Shown: positions 8,367 through 16,748 of the stretch, piece by piece | How the letters are laid out: each line of letters begins with the position of its first letter | Position numbering within the stretch: position 1 is the stretch's first letter | Assembly (NCBI GenBank): GCA_902618565.1 | Contig: CACNAX010000001.1 | Span: 62,001-126,000, forward strand | DNA: 64,000 nt | Direction: 5' to 3' | Source: an uncultured Pelagibacteraceae bacterium | GTDB lineage: Bacteria > Pseudomonadota > Alphaproteobacteria > Pelagibacterales > Pelagibacteraceae | Translations under genes and position numbers: made by a program | Notes under the pieces: generated by a model | The model's input: only the letters and a program-made list of their open reading frames with translations | Databases searched by the model: none | What the model was told of the DNA's origin: nothing

Positions 8367-8791
8367 TGTTTGCTCATTTCTAAATGATATTCATAAATAT
8401 CATCTTTCCAATAAGATTTAATGTACGAAAGAATGTTATCAATACCTTCATCACTTATTTTGTCACCAAAACCCATCATCTTGCCTTCATAATTTTTTAT
8501 CAATTTAGCAAATCCATACTTTATCATTCTATGTAGTAACTCATCTGTATGATGCCAAGTATGACCAGTTCCATTTAAAGGCGGTGCTTTTCTATGCCCA
8601 TCTTCATCTAAACCTTGCCAATTTGTAGCTCCAGCTAAATTTGCTTGGTGACAAGAAACACAATATTGATTGTATAATATCTTGCCACTTTTAATTGCTT
8701 CTAATGAATCTCTAGTTATGGGGTAGTGCGAATGAGAGAAAGCAGTATCTGCATAAAATAAAACAATAAAAATAAAAAAATACTTTTTCAT
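8363..8791 (-). CDS. Secreted class I cytochrome c
   Basis: Periplasmic mono-haem cytochrome c of 142 aa. A signal peptide (about 1-19) precedes the mature protein, the haem site is CVSCH (Cys44, Cys47, His48), and a Met-rich MMGFGD stretch near residue 105 probably supplies the axial Met. Its start overlaps the stop of the upstream cytochrome c'-like gene by one base (TAATG), and its stop overlaps the DUF4396 gene. It probably carries electrons with the neighbouring b561 and c'-type proteins. Confidence 0.9.
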   Translation of the reverse strand: MKKYFFIFIVLFYADTAFSHSHYPITRDSLEAIKSGKILYNQYCVSCHQANLAGATNWQGLDEDGHRKAPPLNGTGHTWHHTDELLHRMIKYGFAKLIKNYEGKMMGFGDKISDEGIDNILSYIKSYWKDDIYEYHLEMSKQ

Positions 8792-9255
8792 TAGTGTGGA
8801 GCCCTATATCTGCTATGACAAGCTTTACAGCTCGACCACATATATTGTTTCAAAGCTGCTCTAAAATCATCTTGGTCTTCTATAATTGAGGCTAGTTTTA
8901 TCATTTGATCAGATGATTTTTTCATTAGAGCATTAAATTCATCTTTTTCTTCCCAAATAATTGGTAAAGCCTCTGTTCCATGTCCCTCTTTTGTATTTTC
9001 TGGAAATAAATTTAGTAATTCTAAATAATTATCACTCATTCTAATCATTAGTTTTTTTGAGTCCTCAATTTCAACTTCGTTAAGCAAAATACTAATTCTT
9101 TTTGCTAGTTTATAATTTTGACTGAATAAAGATTTTCTTTTCTTTATTGTGTCTTTTGCGCTTTCTTCTGATAAAACATTAGAGTTAAATGAAAAAGAAA
9201 GTGCTACAATAAACATTATTTTGAAAATATTATTTATTTTTATAAAATAGCTCAT
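8791..9255 (-). CDS. Cytochrome c'-like secreted haem protein
   Basis: The frame is open to 9312, but the ATG at 9255 places a good signal sequence at the N-terminus (MSYFIKINNIFKIMFIVALSFS), giving 154 aa. A start at 9216 is also possible. The single haem motif CKACH (Cys143, Cys146, His147 in this numbering) lies at the extreme C-terminus after a mostly helical domain, as in class II cytochromes c'. Its start codon shares the CATG with the divergent cytochrome b561 gene. It is first in the c' / cytochrome c / DUF4396 operon. Confidence 0.82.
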   Translation of the reverse strand: MSYFIKINNIFKIMFIVALSFSFNSNVLSEESAKDTIKKRKSLFSQNYKLAKRISILLNEVEIEDSKKLMIRMSDNYLELLNLFPENTKEGHGTEALPIIWEEKDEFNALMKKSSDQMIKLASIIEDQDDFRAALKQYMWSSCKACHSRYRAPH

Positions 9256-9781
9256 GTCGAATAGTATAGCATTACAATATAGTTGGTTAGCAAAATTTTT
9301 CCATTGGTTCACTTTGCTCCTTCTAATTGCTCAGATACCAATGGGGTTTATTTTAGTCAGATTGGATTTTTCAGATTTAAGAATAACTATAGAAAATGTG
9401 CACGTAATTGTTGGAATATCTATATTTTACATAACCTTATTTAGGTTAATTTATAAATTTTTTAGCAAGTCCCCAAAACTAATGCCTGAGGCATTCTTTG
9501 GACAAAACTTGATTGCGAAATTGAATCATTTCGCTCTTTATGTCGCACTTTTAACAATAACAACATCAGGAATTTTAAAAAAGCTATTTAATGGTGAAAA
9601 ACTAAATTTTTTTATTTTTAAATTAAGGATTGAAGATAACTTTGATTTAGCAGATCAATTTTACAATGTTCACGTTATTTCAAATTACACATTAATAGTT
9701 TTAATCTCATTACATATTTTTGCTGTTTTGTTTCATCAAATATTTTTGAAAGAAAACATCTTGAAAAGAATGACCAGATAA
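9254..9781 (+). CDS. Cytochrome b561 family protein
   Basis: Di-haem membrane electron carrier of 175 aa with four transmembrane helices. The family's histidines are visible at His17 (FFHWF), His50 (NVHVI), His92 (NHFAL), His140, His154 and His161. The N-terminal YSWLAKFFHW pattern is typical of the bacterial CybB group. The gene diverges from the cytochrome c' gene with overlapping start codons, so the two sets probably work together to pass electrons from quinol to periplasmic c-type carriers. Confidence 0.9.
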   Translation: MSNSIALQYSWLAKFFHWFTLLLLIAQIPMGFILVRLDFSDLRITIENVHVIVGISIFYITLFRLIYKFFSKSPKLMPEAFFGQNLIAKLNHFALYVALLTITTSGILKKLFNGEKLNFFIFKLRIEDNFDLADQFYNVHVISNYTLIVLISLHIFAVLFHQIFLKENILKRMTR

Positions 9782-9794
9782 TTAAATAGAGCCC

Positions 9795-10169
9795 ATGAAA
9801 AAATATTTTGTCTTTTTTATTTTATTCTTGATACCAAATATCTCATTTAGTTTTGAAAAAACCACAAACTTTGATCTGAAAAAATTATTTAAAATTCAAA
9901 AATCTGGTAAAACAATTGTTATTAATTCTTGGAATGAATATTGTTCAACTTGCGCAGCACAAACAAAGGTTTTCGATCAAGCAATGAAAGATTTTAAGGA
10001 TGTAGAATTTTTATTCTATGAGCAAACAGAACATGAAGATATTGCTAAAGCTTTAGGTGTAAATTATTGGACTACAATAGTAGTTTTTAAAGGTGAAAGT
10101 GAAGTAGCAAGAGAAATTGGTTTAACTGACAAAGACCAAATATATAATTTAATAAACAAAGGGATATAA
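9795..10169 (+). CDS. Periplasmic thioredoxin-like protein
   Basis: Secreted thioredoxin-fold protein of 124 aa. Signal peptide about 1-19; redox motif Cys50-Ser-Thr-Cys53 in WNEYCSTCAAQ. The residue where thioredoxins have the cis-proline is Thr93 (NYWTT), an unusual change for this fold. It lies 13 bases after cytochrome b561 in the same operon and may keep haem-binding cysteines of the nearby apocytochromes reduced, or act as a specialised reductase. That role is inferred from context. Confidence 0.8.
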   Translation: MKKYFVFFILFLIPNISFSFEKTTNFDLKKLFKIQKSGKTIVINSWNEYCSTCAAQTKVFDQAMKDFKDVEFLFYEQTEHEDIAKALGVNYWTTIVVFKGESEVAREIGLTDKDQIYNLINKGI

Positions 10170-10178
10170 TTCCTTTTT

Positions 10179-10198
10179 ACCTCCCCTTTCGAGGAGGT
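10179..10198 (-). ncRNA. GNRA-capped hairpin, candidate 3'-UTR element
   Basis: On the minus strand an 8-bp stem (one G-U pair) is capped by a GAAA tetraloop. The G-U becomes an A-C mismatch on the plus strand, so the RNA is more likely read from the minus strand, downstream of ald. A second imperfect stem lies beside it (10199-10208 with 10231-10240). No U-run follows. Possibilities are the 3' end of the ald message, a terminator without a U-tract, or a small RNA. Confidence 0.4.
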
Positions 10199-10224
10199 GA
10201 ATTCAACAAAAAAGAGAGAAATAA

Positions 10225-10332
10225 ATGAATGTTAAATTCAGGAATAATTTTTTAAATTATGACTGCTATATAGAATTAATTTTTTTTTTGTCAATTTATG
10301 AAAAAGCAAGAAAAATTAGGGATTTTAATTAA
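10225..10332 (+). CDS. Possible 35-aa ORF (doubtful)
   Basis: An ATG follows the purine-rich stretch AAAAGAGAGAAATA and opens 35 codons ending inside the 3' end of ald on the other strand. The product (MNVKFRNNFLNYDCYIEL...) has one weak hydrophobic patch and no recognised motif. It lies in the 155-base gap between the thioredoxin-like gene and ald, which is otherwise without a gene. I list it only because of the ribosome binding-like sequence. Confidence 0.15.
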   Translation: MNVKFRNNFLNYDCYIELIFFLSIYEKARKIRDFN

Positions 10333-11443
10333 GCAATGCCTTTTCAGCTGGCAAATAATCATGACCAAATACATCAGCAACAGCTTTATGAGTAACACCT
10401 CCTTTAAATACATTTAATCCTGCTTGAAAATTTTGATCATCATTTAAAGCTTTTAAGTACCCATCTTTTGCTAGTTTAGATAAAAAAGGAAGAGTTGCTT
10501 TATTCAATGCAATTGTTGATGTTCTAGGAACACCACCGGGCATATTTGCAACACAATAATGAATTATATCATCTATTATAAAAGTTGGTTCTGCAAAAGT
10601 AGTCGGTTTACTGGTTTCAACACATCCTCCTTGATCAATTGCAACATCTACAATTACTGATCCCCTTTTCATTTTTTTTAACATATTCTTTGTAACTAAT
10701 TTTGGTGCCTCAGCACCCGGTATCAAAACTCCACCTACTAACAAATCACATTCAGAAATTAATTTTTCTAAATCAGTTTTGTCGCTTAAGTTGGGAATTA
10801 TTTTGTCTCCAAATATTTGGGAAAGTTCGTTTAATCTTTTTTCAGATTTATCTACAATATTAACCTTGGCTTTCATGCCTGTTGCAATTATAGCAGCATT
10901 TTCTCCTACTACTCCACCTCCAAGTATAACTACATTTCCAGGCTCTACACCAGGAGCTCCTCCTAACAAAAGACCACGGCCTTTTTGATTTTTTTCTAAA
11001 CAATGTGCACCTGCTTGAACTGACATTCTTCCTGCTACTGCACTCATTGGTGCTAGCAATGGAAGTCTTCCGTTGTTATCTGTGACTGTTTCATAAGCGA
11101 TGCATATTGATTTGCTGTCTATTAAGCCTTGTGTCAGTTCCTTAGCTGCAGCAAGATGAAGATATGTAAAGACAACTTGATTTTCTCTTATCATTTTTAC
11201 TTCACTAGATTGTGGCTCTTTAACTTTAACGATGATGTCAGAGTCGTTAAATATATCTTCAGCTGTATTAACTATTTTTGCTCCGCTTGATACGTAATGA
11301 TCGTTTTCAAATCCTGCTTCAAAACCTCCATTATTTTCAATTAAAACTTCATGGCCATTAGAGGTTAATGTCTTTACACTTTCCGGAGTGAGTCCAATTC
11401 TATTTTCTTGAGGCTTTATTTCTTTTGGAACCCCGATTTTCAT
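10325..11443 (-). CDS. ald: Alanine dehydrogenase
   Basis: NAD-dependent L-alanine dehydrogenase (372 aa), which deaminates alanine to pyruvate and ammonium. The N-terminal signature MKIGVPKEIKPQENRIGLTP, the catalytic region around YLHLAA (His) and the Rossmann glycines VVILGGGVVGENAA (about 172-185) are all present. It follows the class III aminotransferase gene by 9 bases in the same operon. Such a pair regenerates pyruvate from the alanine made by an alanine-forming transaminase, as known for taurine:pyruvate aminotransferase. Confidence 0.96.
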   Translation of the reverse strand: MKIGVPKEIKPQENRIGLTPESVKTLTSNGHEVLIENNGGFEAGFENDHYVSSGAKIVNTAEDIFNDSDIIVKVKEPQSSEVKMIRENQVVFTYLHLAAAKELTQGLIDSKSICIAYETVTDNNGRLPLLAPMSAVAGRMSVQAGAHCLEKNQKGRGLLLGGAPGVEPGNVVILGGGVVGENAAIIATGMKAKVNIVDKSEKRLNELSQIFGDKIIPNLSDKTDLEKLISECDLLVGGVLIPGAEAPKLVTKNMLKKMKRGSVIVDVAIDQGGCVETSKPTTFAEPTFIIDDIIHYCVANMPGGVPRTSTIALNKATLPFLSKLAKDGYLKALNDDQNFQAGLNVFKGGVTHKAVADVFGHDYLPAEKALLN

Positions 11444-11452
11444 AGAATTAAA

Positions 11453-12814
11453 TTAATTTTTTTTGCTTTTTGAATAGTTGGTAATACCAGTTCTTAGTTT
11501 CTCGATTATTTCATCAATATGTTTTTTTTCACAGATAAACATTGGAGCAATAATTAAACAATCTCCAGTCGCTTTAAAGTTAACTCCTGCATCATAACAG
11601 TGTTTGAAACATGTAAATCCTGCTGCGCCAGGTTTTTTATGCATTTTAATATCAATACCACCCATCATTCCATAACCTCTTATGTTATCAACAACATCAA
11701 TATCTTTTAAAGACATTAAACCTTCTTGGAAATATGGAGATAAATTTTTTGCTCTATTAAAGATATCATCTTTTTCAAAAATATCTTGAACCGCTAAGCC
11801 TGCAGCTACTGAGACAGGAATTCCAGAGTAAGTGTAACCATGAAATAATTCTATTGTTCCTTTTGGAGATCCATCCATAACTGTGTCATAAATTTCTTCT
11901 TTACACGCAACTGCACCTAAAGGACTTATTCCATTTGTTGTAGCTTTAGCCATTGTTATAATATCAGGTGTAACTCCGTATTCTTGAGATGCAAAAGGCG
12001 AACCAGTTCTTCCCCAACCTGTAATAACTTCGTCAAAAACTAATAAAATACCATGCTTATCGCAAATTTCTCTTAGTCTTTGTAAATATCCTTTTGGTGG
12101 AACTAAAGTTCCTGTTGATCCAGCAATTGGTTCAACAATGCAAGCTGCAATATTTTCTGAACCAAAATTTGTACAAATTCTCTCAAGATCTTCTGCCATC
12201 TCTGCGCCAGTTTCAGGTTGACCTGAAACAAATTTATGTTCTGGTAAATGTGTATGTCTCATGTGAAGAACACCTGGCATCAAAACATTGGCAAATGTTT
12301 TCACGTTGTTAATCATTCCGCCAACAGAAGTAGCTCCAATATTCATTCCATGATAGCCTCTTTCTCTTCCAACAAACCTAAATCTATGTCCTTCACCTCT
12401 TGCTTTATGATATGCAACTGCAATTTTAATTGCTGTTTCAACAGCGGTAGATCCACAAATTGTATAAAAAATTCTATTTAAATTTCCTGGTGTATGTTTA
12501 GAAATTTTTGTTGCAAGTTCAAATGAACCACCAAAACCTTGTTGAAATGGTTGAGCATAATCTAATTTTTTTAACTGATTTGTAATTGCATTAATAATTT
12601 CTTCTCTTCCGTGTCCTAATGGATTGCAAAATAATCCTGAGCTTGCATCTATCTGAGTTTGGCCTTGATGATTTTTTAAATAAACACCTTTTGCTTCTAC
12701 AATTAATCTTGGAGACTCTTTAAAATCTCTATTAGATGTAAATGGCATCCAATGTTCATTTAAAGAATTTGGTATTTGAGGTTTTTCTGAACTCATAATT
12801 ATGTTTCGATTCAT
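11453..12814 (-). CDS. tpa: Class III omega-aminotransferase, probable taurine:pyruvate aminotransferase
   Basis: PLP-dependent transaminase of 453 aa. The PLP lysine is Lys290 in ITMAKATTNG, with Asp261 in FDEVITGWGRTG contacting the pyridine nitrogen. Sequence features fit the omega-amino acid:pyruvate group (beta-alanine, taurine, GABA). Divergently placed tauABC and downstream ald make taurine:pyruvate aminotransferase the best guess, giving sulfoacetaldehyde and alanine. The start at 12814 or the ATG at 12796 are both possible, neither with a clear ribosome binding site. xsc, which would use the product, is absent from the window. Confidence 0.8.
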   Translation of the reverse strand: MNRNIIMSSEKPQIPNSLNEHWMPFTSNRDFKESPRLIVEAKGVYLKNHQGQTQIDASSGLFCNPLGHGREEIINAITNQLKKLDYAQPFQQGFGGSFELATKISKHTPGNLNRIFYTICGSTAVETAIKIAVAYHKARGEGHRFRFVGRERGYHGMNIGATSVGGMINNVKTFANVLMPGVLHMRHTHLPEHKFVSGQPETGAEMAEDLERICTNFGSENIAACIVEPIAGSTGTLVPPKGYLQRLREICDKHGILLVFDEVITGWGRTGSPFASQEYGVTPDIITMAKATTNGISPLGAVACKEEIYDTVMDGSPKGTIELFHGYTYSGIPVSVAAGLAVQDIFEKDDIFNRAKNLSPYFQEGLMSLKDIDVVDNIRGYGMMGGIDIKMHKKPGAAGFTCFKHCYDAGVNFKATGDCLIIAPMFICEKKHIDEIIEKLRTGITNYSKSKKN

Positions 12815-12987
12815 AGACTAATTATATAAATTAACCAGTAAATTTTAGTCATACTTGCTATGTTAAATGACCGCAACTATAGGTTGTAAGTTATGACTTT
12901 TGAAGCCTGTGTAATTTATTCATCATTTACTTAAAAGAAAATTTAAACTTAAATATCGATAATTAAATTTAATTAACAGGAGATGAA

Positions 12988-13929
12988 ATGAAAAAAATAA
13001 TTAGTTTCATTTTAGGAAGTTTATTTGCTCTAAACTTAACAATCACAGCAGCAAACTCTGCTGCGAACGAGGTTAGAGTTGCATACTTTCTAGAGTGGCC
13101 AAGTCCAAATTTAGAGGACATGCAAAAAAAGAATTTTGCTAAAGCTTTAGGAGTTCCAGTAAAATGGACAAACTTCACAAATGGTGGGGCAATGACAGAT
13201 GCTATGTTAGCAGGAGATATTGATATTTCTTACTCACAAGGTTTAGTACCATTTATTAATGCTGTAAAATCAAATGCACCTATCAAATTAGTTGATATTG
13301 CAATGGAGTACGGAATGGGTGGAACAACTTGTGTAACATCTAATGCTTCAGGAATAACAAAAGCTAATGCAACAGAATTAGAAGGTAAAAAAGTTGCTGT
13401 TCCGTTAGGTACTATGGCTGAGTACGTTTTCGACGAAAGTATGAAAGTTGTCGGAGCTGACAGAAGCAAAATGGATATAATTCAAATGGACCCTGAAGAA
13501 GGTGCGGCTGCATTAGTAAGTGGAGATGTAGTAATGGCATGTCTATTTGGTGGTAATTCTATCAAAGCTGCAGTTGCTGTAGGATCAAGACTTTTAACTG
13601 TTCAAGAAGCAAGAGATGCAGGTATTTTAGGAATAGATATTACTTCTGTAACAGACAAGTTTATGAAGGAAAATCCTGGAATGTTGAGAACTTTTATTGA
13701 AGTAACTCATGAAGCAAATGAAAGATATAGAAATGGAAAAAGTGATATGAATTCTATGTCAAAAGCTTCAGAGATGAAAATTGCTGATATGAAAGACACT
13801 TTAAGTGGTTTTAAATTCTTAACTCCAGAAGAAACTAAAAAATCTATGGAAAGCGGAAACTTAGATGCATTCTTAAAAGGAATGGGAACTCCAGGTGGAG
13901 CAGTAGACACTAGTTTCTTACCTTTATAA
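12988..13929 (+). CDS. tauA: Taurine-type ABC transporter substrate-binding protein
   Basis: Periplasmic binding protein of the TauA/SsuA/NMT1 family, 313 aa with a signal peptide (about 1-26). The mature N-terminus (EVRVAYFLEWPSPN) and GGAMTDAMLAGDIDISYSQG pattern are typical of taurine/nitrate-type binding proteins. AGGAG lies 7 bases before the ATG. It has a 173-base upstream region shared with the divergent tpa/ald operon, so both sets could be co-regulated from there. A terminator-like hairpin follows the gene before tauB. Confidence 0.9.
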   Translation: MKKIISFILGSLFALNLTITAANSAANEVRVAYFLEWPSPNLEDMQKKNFAKALGVPVKWTNFTNGGAMTDAMLAGDIDISYSQGLVPFINAVKSNAPIKLVDIAMEYGMGGTTCVTSNASGITKANATELEGKKVAVPLGTMAEYVFDESMKVVGADRSKMDIIQMDPEEGAAALVSGDVVMACLFGGNSIKAAVAVGSRLLTVQEARDAGILGIDITSVTDKFMKENPGMLRTFIEVTHEANERYRNGKSDMNSMSKASEMKIADMKDTLSGFKFLTPEETKKSMESGNLDAFLKGMGTPGGAVDTSFLPL

Positions 13930-13948
13930 TTTAAAGATTAGAATAATT

Positions 13949-13983
13949 AAATAGGCGCCAATTTTATTGGTGCCTATTTTTTT
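13949..13983 (+). terminator. Intra-operon hairpin between tauA and tauB
   Basis: A 13-bp stem (13949-13961 with 13967-13979, one G-T pair) with a five-base loop is followed by a T-run. It is a good rho-independent terminator placed inside the operon, so most transcripts probably stop after tauA and only some read on into tauBC. That would yield more binding protein than membrane complex. Confidence 0.88.
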
Positions 13984-14011
13984 AAGTAAATATTTTATAT
14001 AAAGTCAGCTA

Positions 14012-14809
14012 ATGAGTGATTTGATATCTCAAAATCTAAACATGATTTTCAAAACTCCAAAAGGAGAGACTGTTCATGCTTTAAAAGATTTAAATTTCAA
14101 ATTAAAAAAAGGAGAACTTCTAACAGTTCTTGGGCCTTCTGGTTGTGGAAAAACAACTTTGTTAAATATTGCAGCTGGTTTCTTAAGACCAACATCTGGA
14201 AATATAACTTTGAATGGTAAAGAAATTGATGGACCTGGAGTTGAAAGAGGCATGGTTTTTCAACAAGGTGCATTATTTGAATGGTTGACTGTTGCAGAGA
14301 ACGTAAACTTTGGTCTTAGAATGAAAAAAAAAGATACTATAGAAACTTCAAAAAAAGTTGATGAGTGGCTAGAGATTGTTGGCTTAAAAGGATTTGGAAA
14401 TACCCCAACATATCAATTGTCTGGAGGAATGCAGCAAAGAGTAGCTCTTGCAAGGTGTTTAATCAATGATCCTGATTTGATTTTAATGGATGAGCCTTTA
14501 GGTGCTCTTGATGCTCTAACAAGAGAAAAAATGCAATCTTTAGTTTTGAAAATTTGGAAAGAAACTGGAAAAACAATTATTTTAATTACACACTCGGTTG
14601 AGGAAGCACTACTGCTTGGTGAAAGGTTGTATGTAATGGCACCAAGACCAGGTAGGATACATAAAGAATATAATCTTCCATTTGCAGAGATGGGTTTAAA
14701 AGAAGATTTAAGAGAAATAAAAAAAAATAAAGATTTTTCGTCAAAAAGAGAAGAAATTTTATCCATGATTTGGAACATGGAGGAAGAAATTATGGGAAAA
14801 GAAAATTAA
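14012..14809 (+). CDS. tauB: Taurine-type ABC transporter ATP-binding protein
   Basis: ABC ATPase of 265 aa in the TauB/SsuB/NrtD group. Walker A GPSGCGKTT is at 41-49, signature LSGGMQQR at 136-143, Walker B LILMDEPLGALD at 156-167, and the H-loop in LITHSVEEA. The gene ends exactly where tauC begins (TAA then ATG, no gap), so the two are co-translated. It energises import of the ligand bound by TauA. Confidence 0.92.
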   Translation: MSDLISQNLNMIFKTPKGETVHALKDLNFKLKKGELLTVLGPSGCGKTTLLNIAAGFLRPTSGNITLNGKEIDGPGVERGMVFQQGALFEWLTVAENVNFGLRMKKKDTIETSKKVDEWLEIVGLKGFGNTPTYQLSGGMQQRVALARCLINDPDLILMDEPLGALDALTREKMQSLVLKIWKETGKTIILITHSVEEALLLGERLYVMAPRPGRIHKEYNLPFAEMGLKEDLREIKKNKDFSSKREEILSMIWNMEEEIMGKEN

Positions 14810-16735
14810 ATGTTTACTCAAATAATAACAATATTAATTGTCGTATCAATTATCGGGTGCATACTTTATGGAAGACGTTTAATAAAAACTGAAAAAGTTG
14901 ATGCAGTTTTTGGAAATCCAGAAAGAGCAAAAGGTGGAACTCATTGGATAATTGTCGGAAGCAGTGCAATATTGTTAGTTTGGCTTTATTATTCTTGGGA
15001 TATTGCAAAAGGATTTTATCCAAAATCAGCAAATGAATTATGTCAGGTCGCAAAAATAAATGAGTCTTTATTAGGATTAAAATATCAATTTCCAATTGAA
15101 GAAAGAGAATTCAAAAGTACTTCAATAATAAAAATAGAAAATAAAAATCTTAAAAAAATAAGTTTAGAAATTCAAAATTCGCCAGATTTAAGCAACATAC
15201 AGAAAACTGCATTAGTTGGTTTTATTAATAAAACAAACAAATTAATTCCATTACTTACTAACGATAATCTAATGGAGATTAACACAAAAATTAAAATAGA
15301 TGAGATGACTGATGAAATTAGATTGTTAAGCACTAATTTTCAAAAGAAAGATTATCCATTTGAAACACCAGAGCAAAAAAATGAAAGACAAAAAGCAATT
15401 GCTGAGCAAGGAAGCTGGGGCATAGTAACTGTAAGTGCCGGAACAGGATCAATAGAAAATACTATTGAAGTGCCTTTAGTGCCTGAAACAGATAGAGGAT
15501 TAAAATTTCACGCTGCAGCAGAACAATTAAAAAAAATTAACGATAAATTTTTTAAATTAAGAAACCATAATCCTCAATTCAAAAATGCAATAAAAGAACT
15601 TAAATCAGAGATAAAATTATATAGAAAAAATTTAGATGACACTGAGGAAGTGGCATCTACTTACGCAAAAAACATTGTAAAAATTGCAAGAAGAATTGAA
15701 TTTGCAAGTATTTATCCACCAAATGCTCTTAATGAAATGCAAAATGCAATTATTGAATTTGATAATCTTCAAAAAACTGAGCAAGGGGGTTTAAGATTAA
15801 TTGACATTCTTTTATTCCCTGCAGGAACTATAGTTGCAAGTGGTCCTAGTTGTTCTGAGCAAGGTTCAGGTAGATGGTTACCAAAACCCTCAGATACACT
15901 TAATAAATTTATTTTAATGTCTAAGCCAAGTGTAGGTTACAAAAATATCCCACTTCTTTGGATTGATATGATGGATGTAAGCCAAATAATTGGCTTTATA
16001 TTGCCAGATTGGATAGCTGATGTTTTGCCAGGAGAATATCCGGTTCACACTAAAGATGGTGTGGTTAAGCAAAATTTTAAAGGTAAAGTTTTAAAAATTG
16101 TTACAGGTGATTTTAAATTATTTAAAATTCCTGTTCCATATGGACATATCTGGGATTCATTTTTAAGAGTTTTTCTTGGATTAGTTTTTGGAATATTGAT
16201 TGGTGTACCATTAGGACTTTTCATGGGCTTAAATAGATTTGCTAAAGGTTTCTTTGATCCATTAATTGAACTTTATAGACCAGTACCTCCACTTGCGTGG
16301 GCTCCTTTAATAATCTCGGTTTTAGGTATTGATAATACTGGAAAAGTATTTTTATTATTTATGGTTTCATTGTCTATAATGATCATTTCAGCTAGAGCTG
16401 GAGCATCAGGTACACAGCTATCTAAAATACATGCAGCACATTCTCTTGGTGCTTCTAAAAGACAAATACTTAGATATGTTATTTTTCCAAATTCTTTACC
16501 TGAAATTTTAACAGGTATTAGAGTGGCGGTTGGTATGTGTTGGGGAACTTTGGTTGCAGCAGAATTTTTAGCAGGTACAACTGGAATTGGATTTGTTGAA
16601 AATGTTGCCAAAAAGTATTTTCAATATGAAGTAATTTGGATCACAATTTTTATAATGGGTATGTTGGGTCTTCTTTTTGACGTAACTTTGAGAAAAATTA
16701 TAGATAAGACTATACCTTGGAGAGGTAAAGGTTAA
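14810..16735 (+). CDS. tauC: Taurine-type ABC permease with large N-terminal extension
   Basis: 641 aa, more than twice the usual TauC/SsuC length (about 275). The C-terminal 210 residues form the permease, with the EAA-like loop near 540-570 (AAHSLGASKRQILRYVIFPNSLPE). The extension has two hydrophobic helices (about 2-20 and 45-64) and then about 370 mostly hydrophilic, helix-rich residues that should face the periplasm. The extra domain has no family I can name. It may hold or dock the TauA protein. There is no sign of a frameshift; the reading frame is continuous. Confidence 0.87.
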   Translation: MFTQIITILIVVSIIGCILYGRRLIKTEKVDAVFGNPERAKGGTHWIIVGSSAILLVWLYYSWDIAKGFYPKSANELCQVAKINESLLGLKYQFPIEEREFKSTSIIKIENKNLKKISLEIQNSPDLSNIQKTALVGFINKTNKLIPLLTNDNLMEINTKIKIDEMTDEIRLLSTNFQKKDYPFETPEQKNERQKAIAEQGSWGIVTVSAGTGSIENTIEVPLVPETDRGLKFHAAAEQLKKINDKFFKLRNHNPQFKNAIKELKSEIKLYRKNLDDTEEVASTYAKNIVKIARRIEFASIYPPNALNEMQNAIIEFDNLQKTEQGGLRLIDILLFPAGTIVASGPSCSEQGSGRWLPKPSDTLNKFILMSKPSVGYKNIPLLWIDMMDVSQIIGFILPDWIADVLPGEYPVHTKDGVVKQNFKGKVLKIVTGDFKLFKIPVPYGHIWDSFLRVFLGLVFGILIGVPLGLFMGLNRFAKGFFDPLIELYRPVPPLAWAPLIISVLGIDNTGKVFLLFMVSLSIMIISARAGASGTQLSKIHAAHSLGASKRQILRYVIFPNSLPEILTGIRVAVGMCWGTLVAAEFLAGTTGIGFVENVAKKYFQYEVIWITIFIMGMLGLLFDVTLRKIIDKTIPWRGKG

Positions 16736-16748
16736 TTTCATTCTATTA

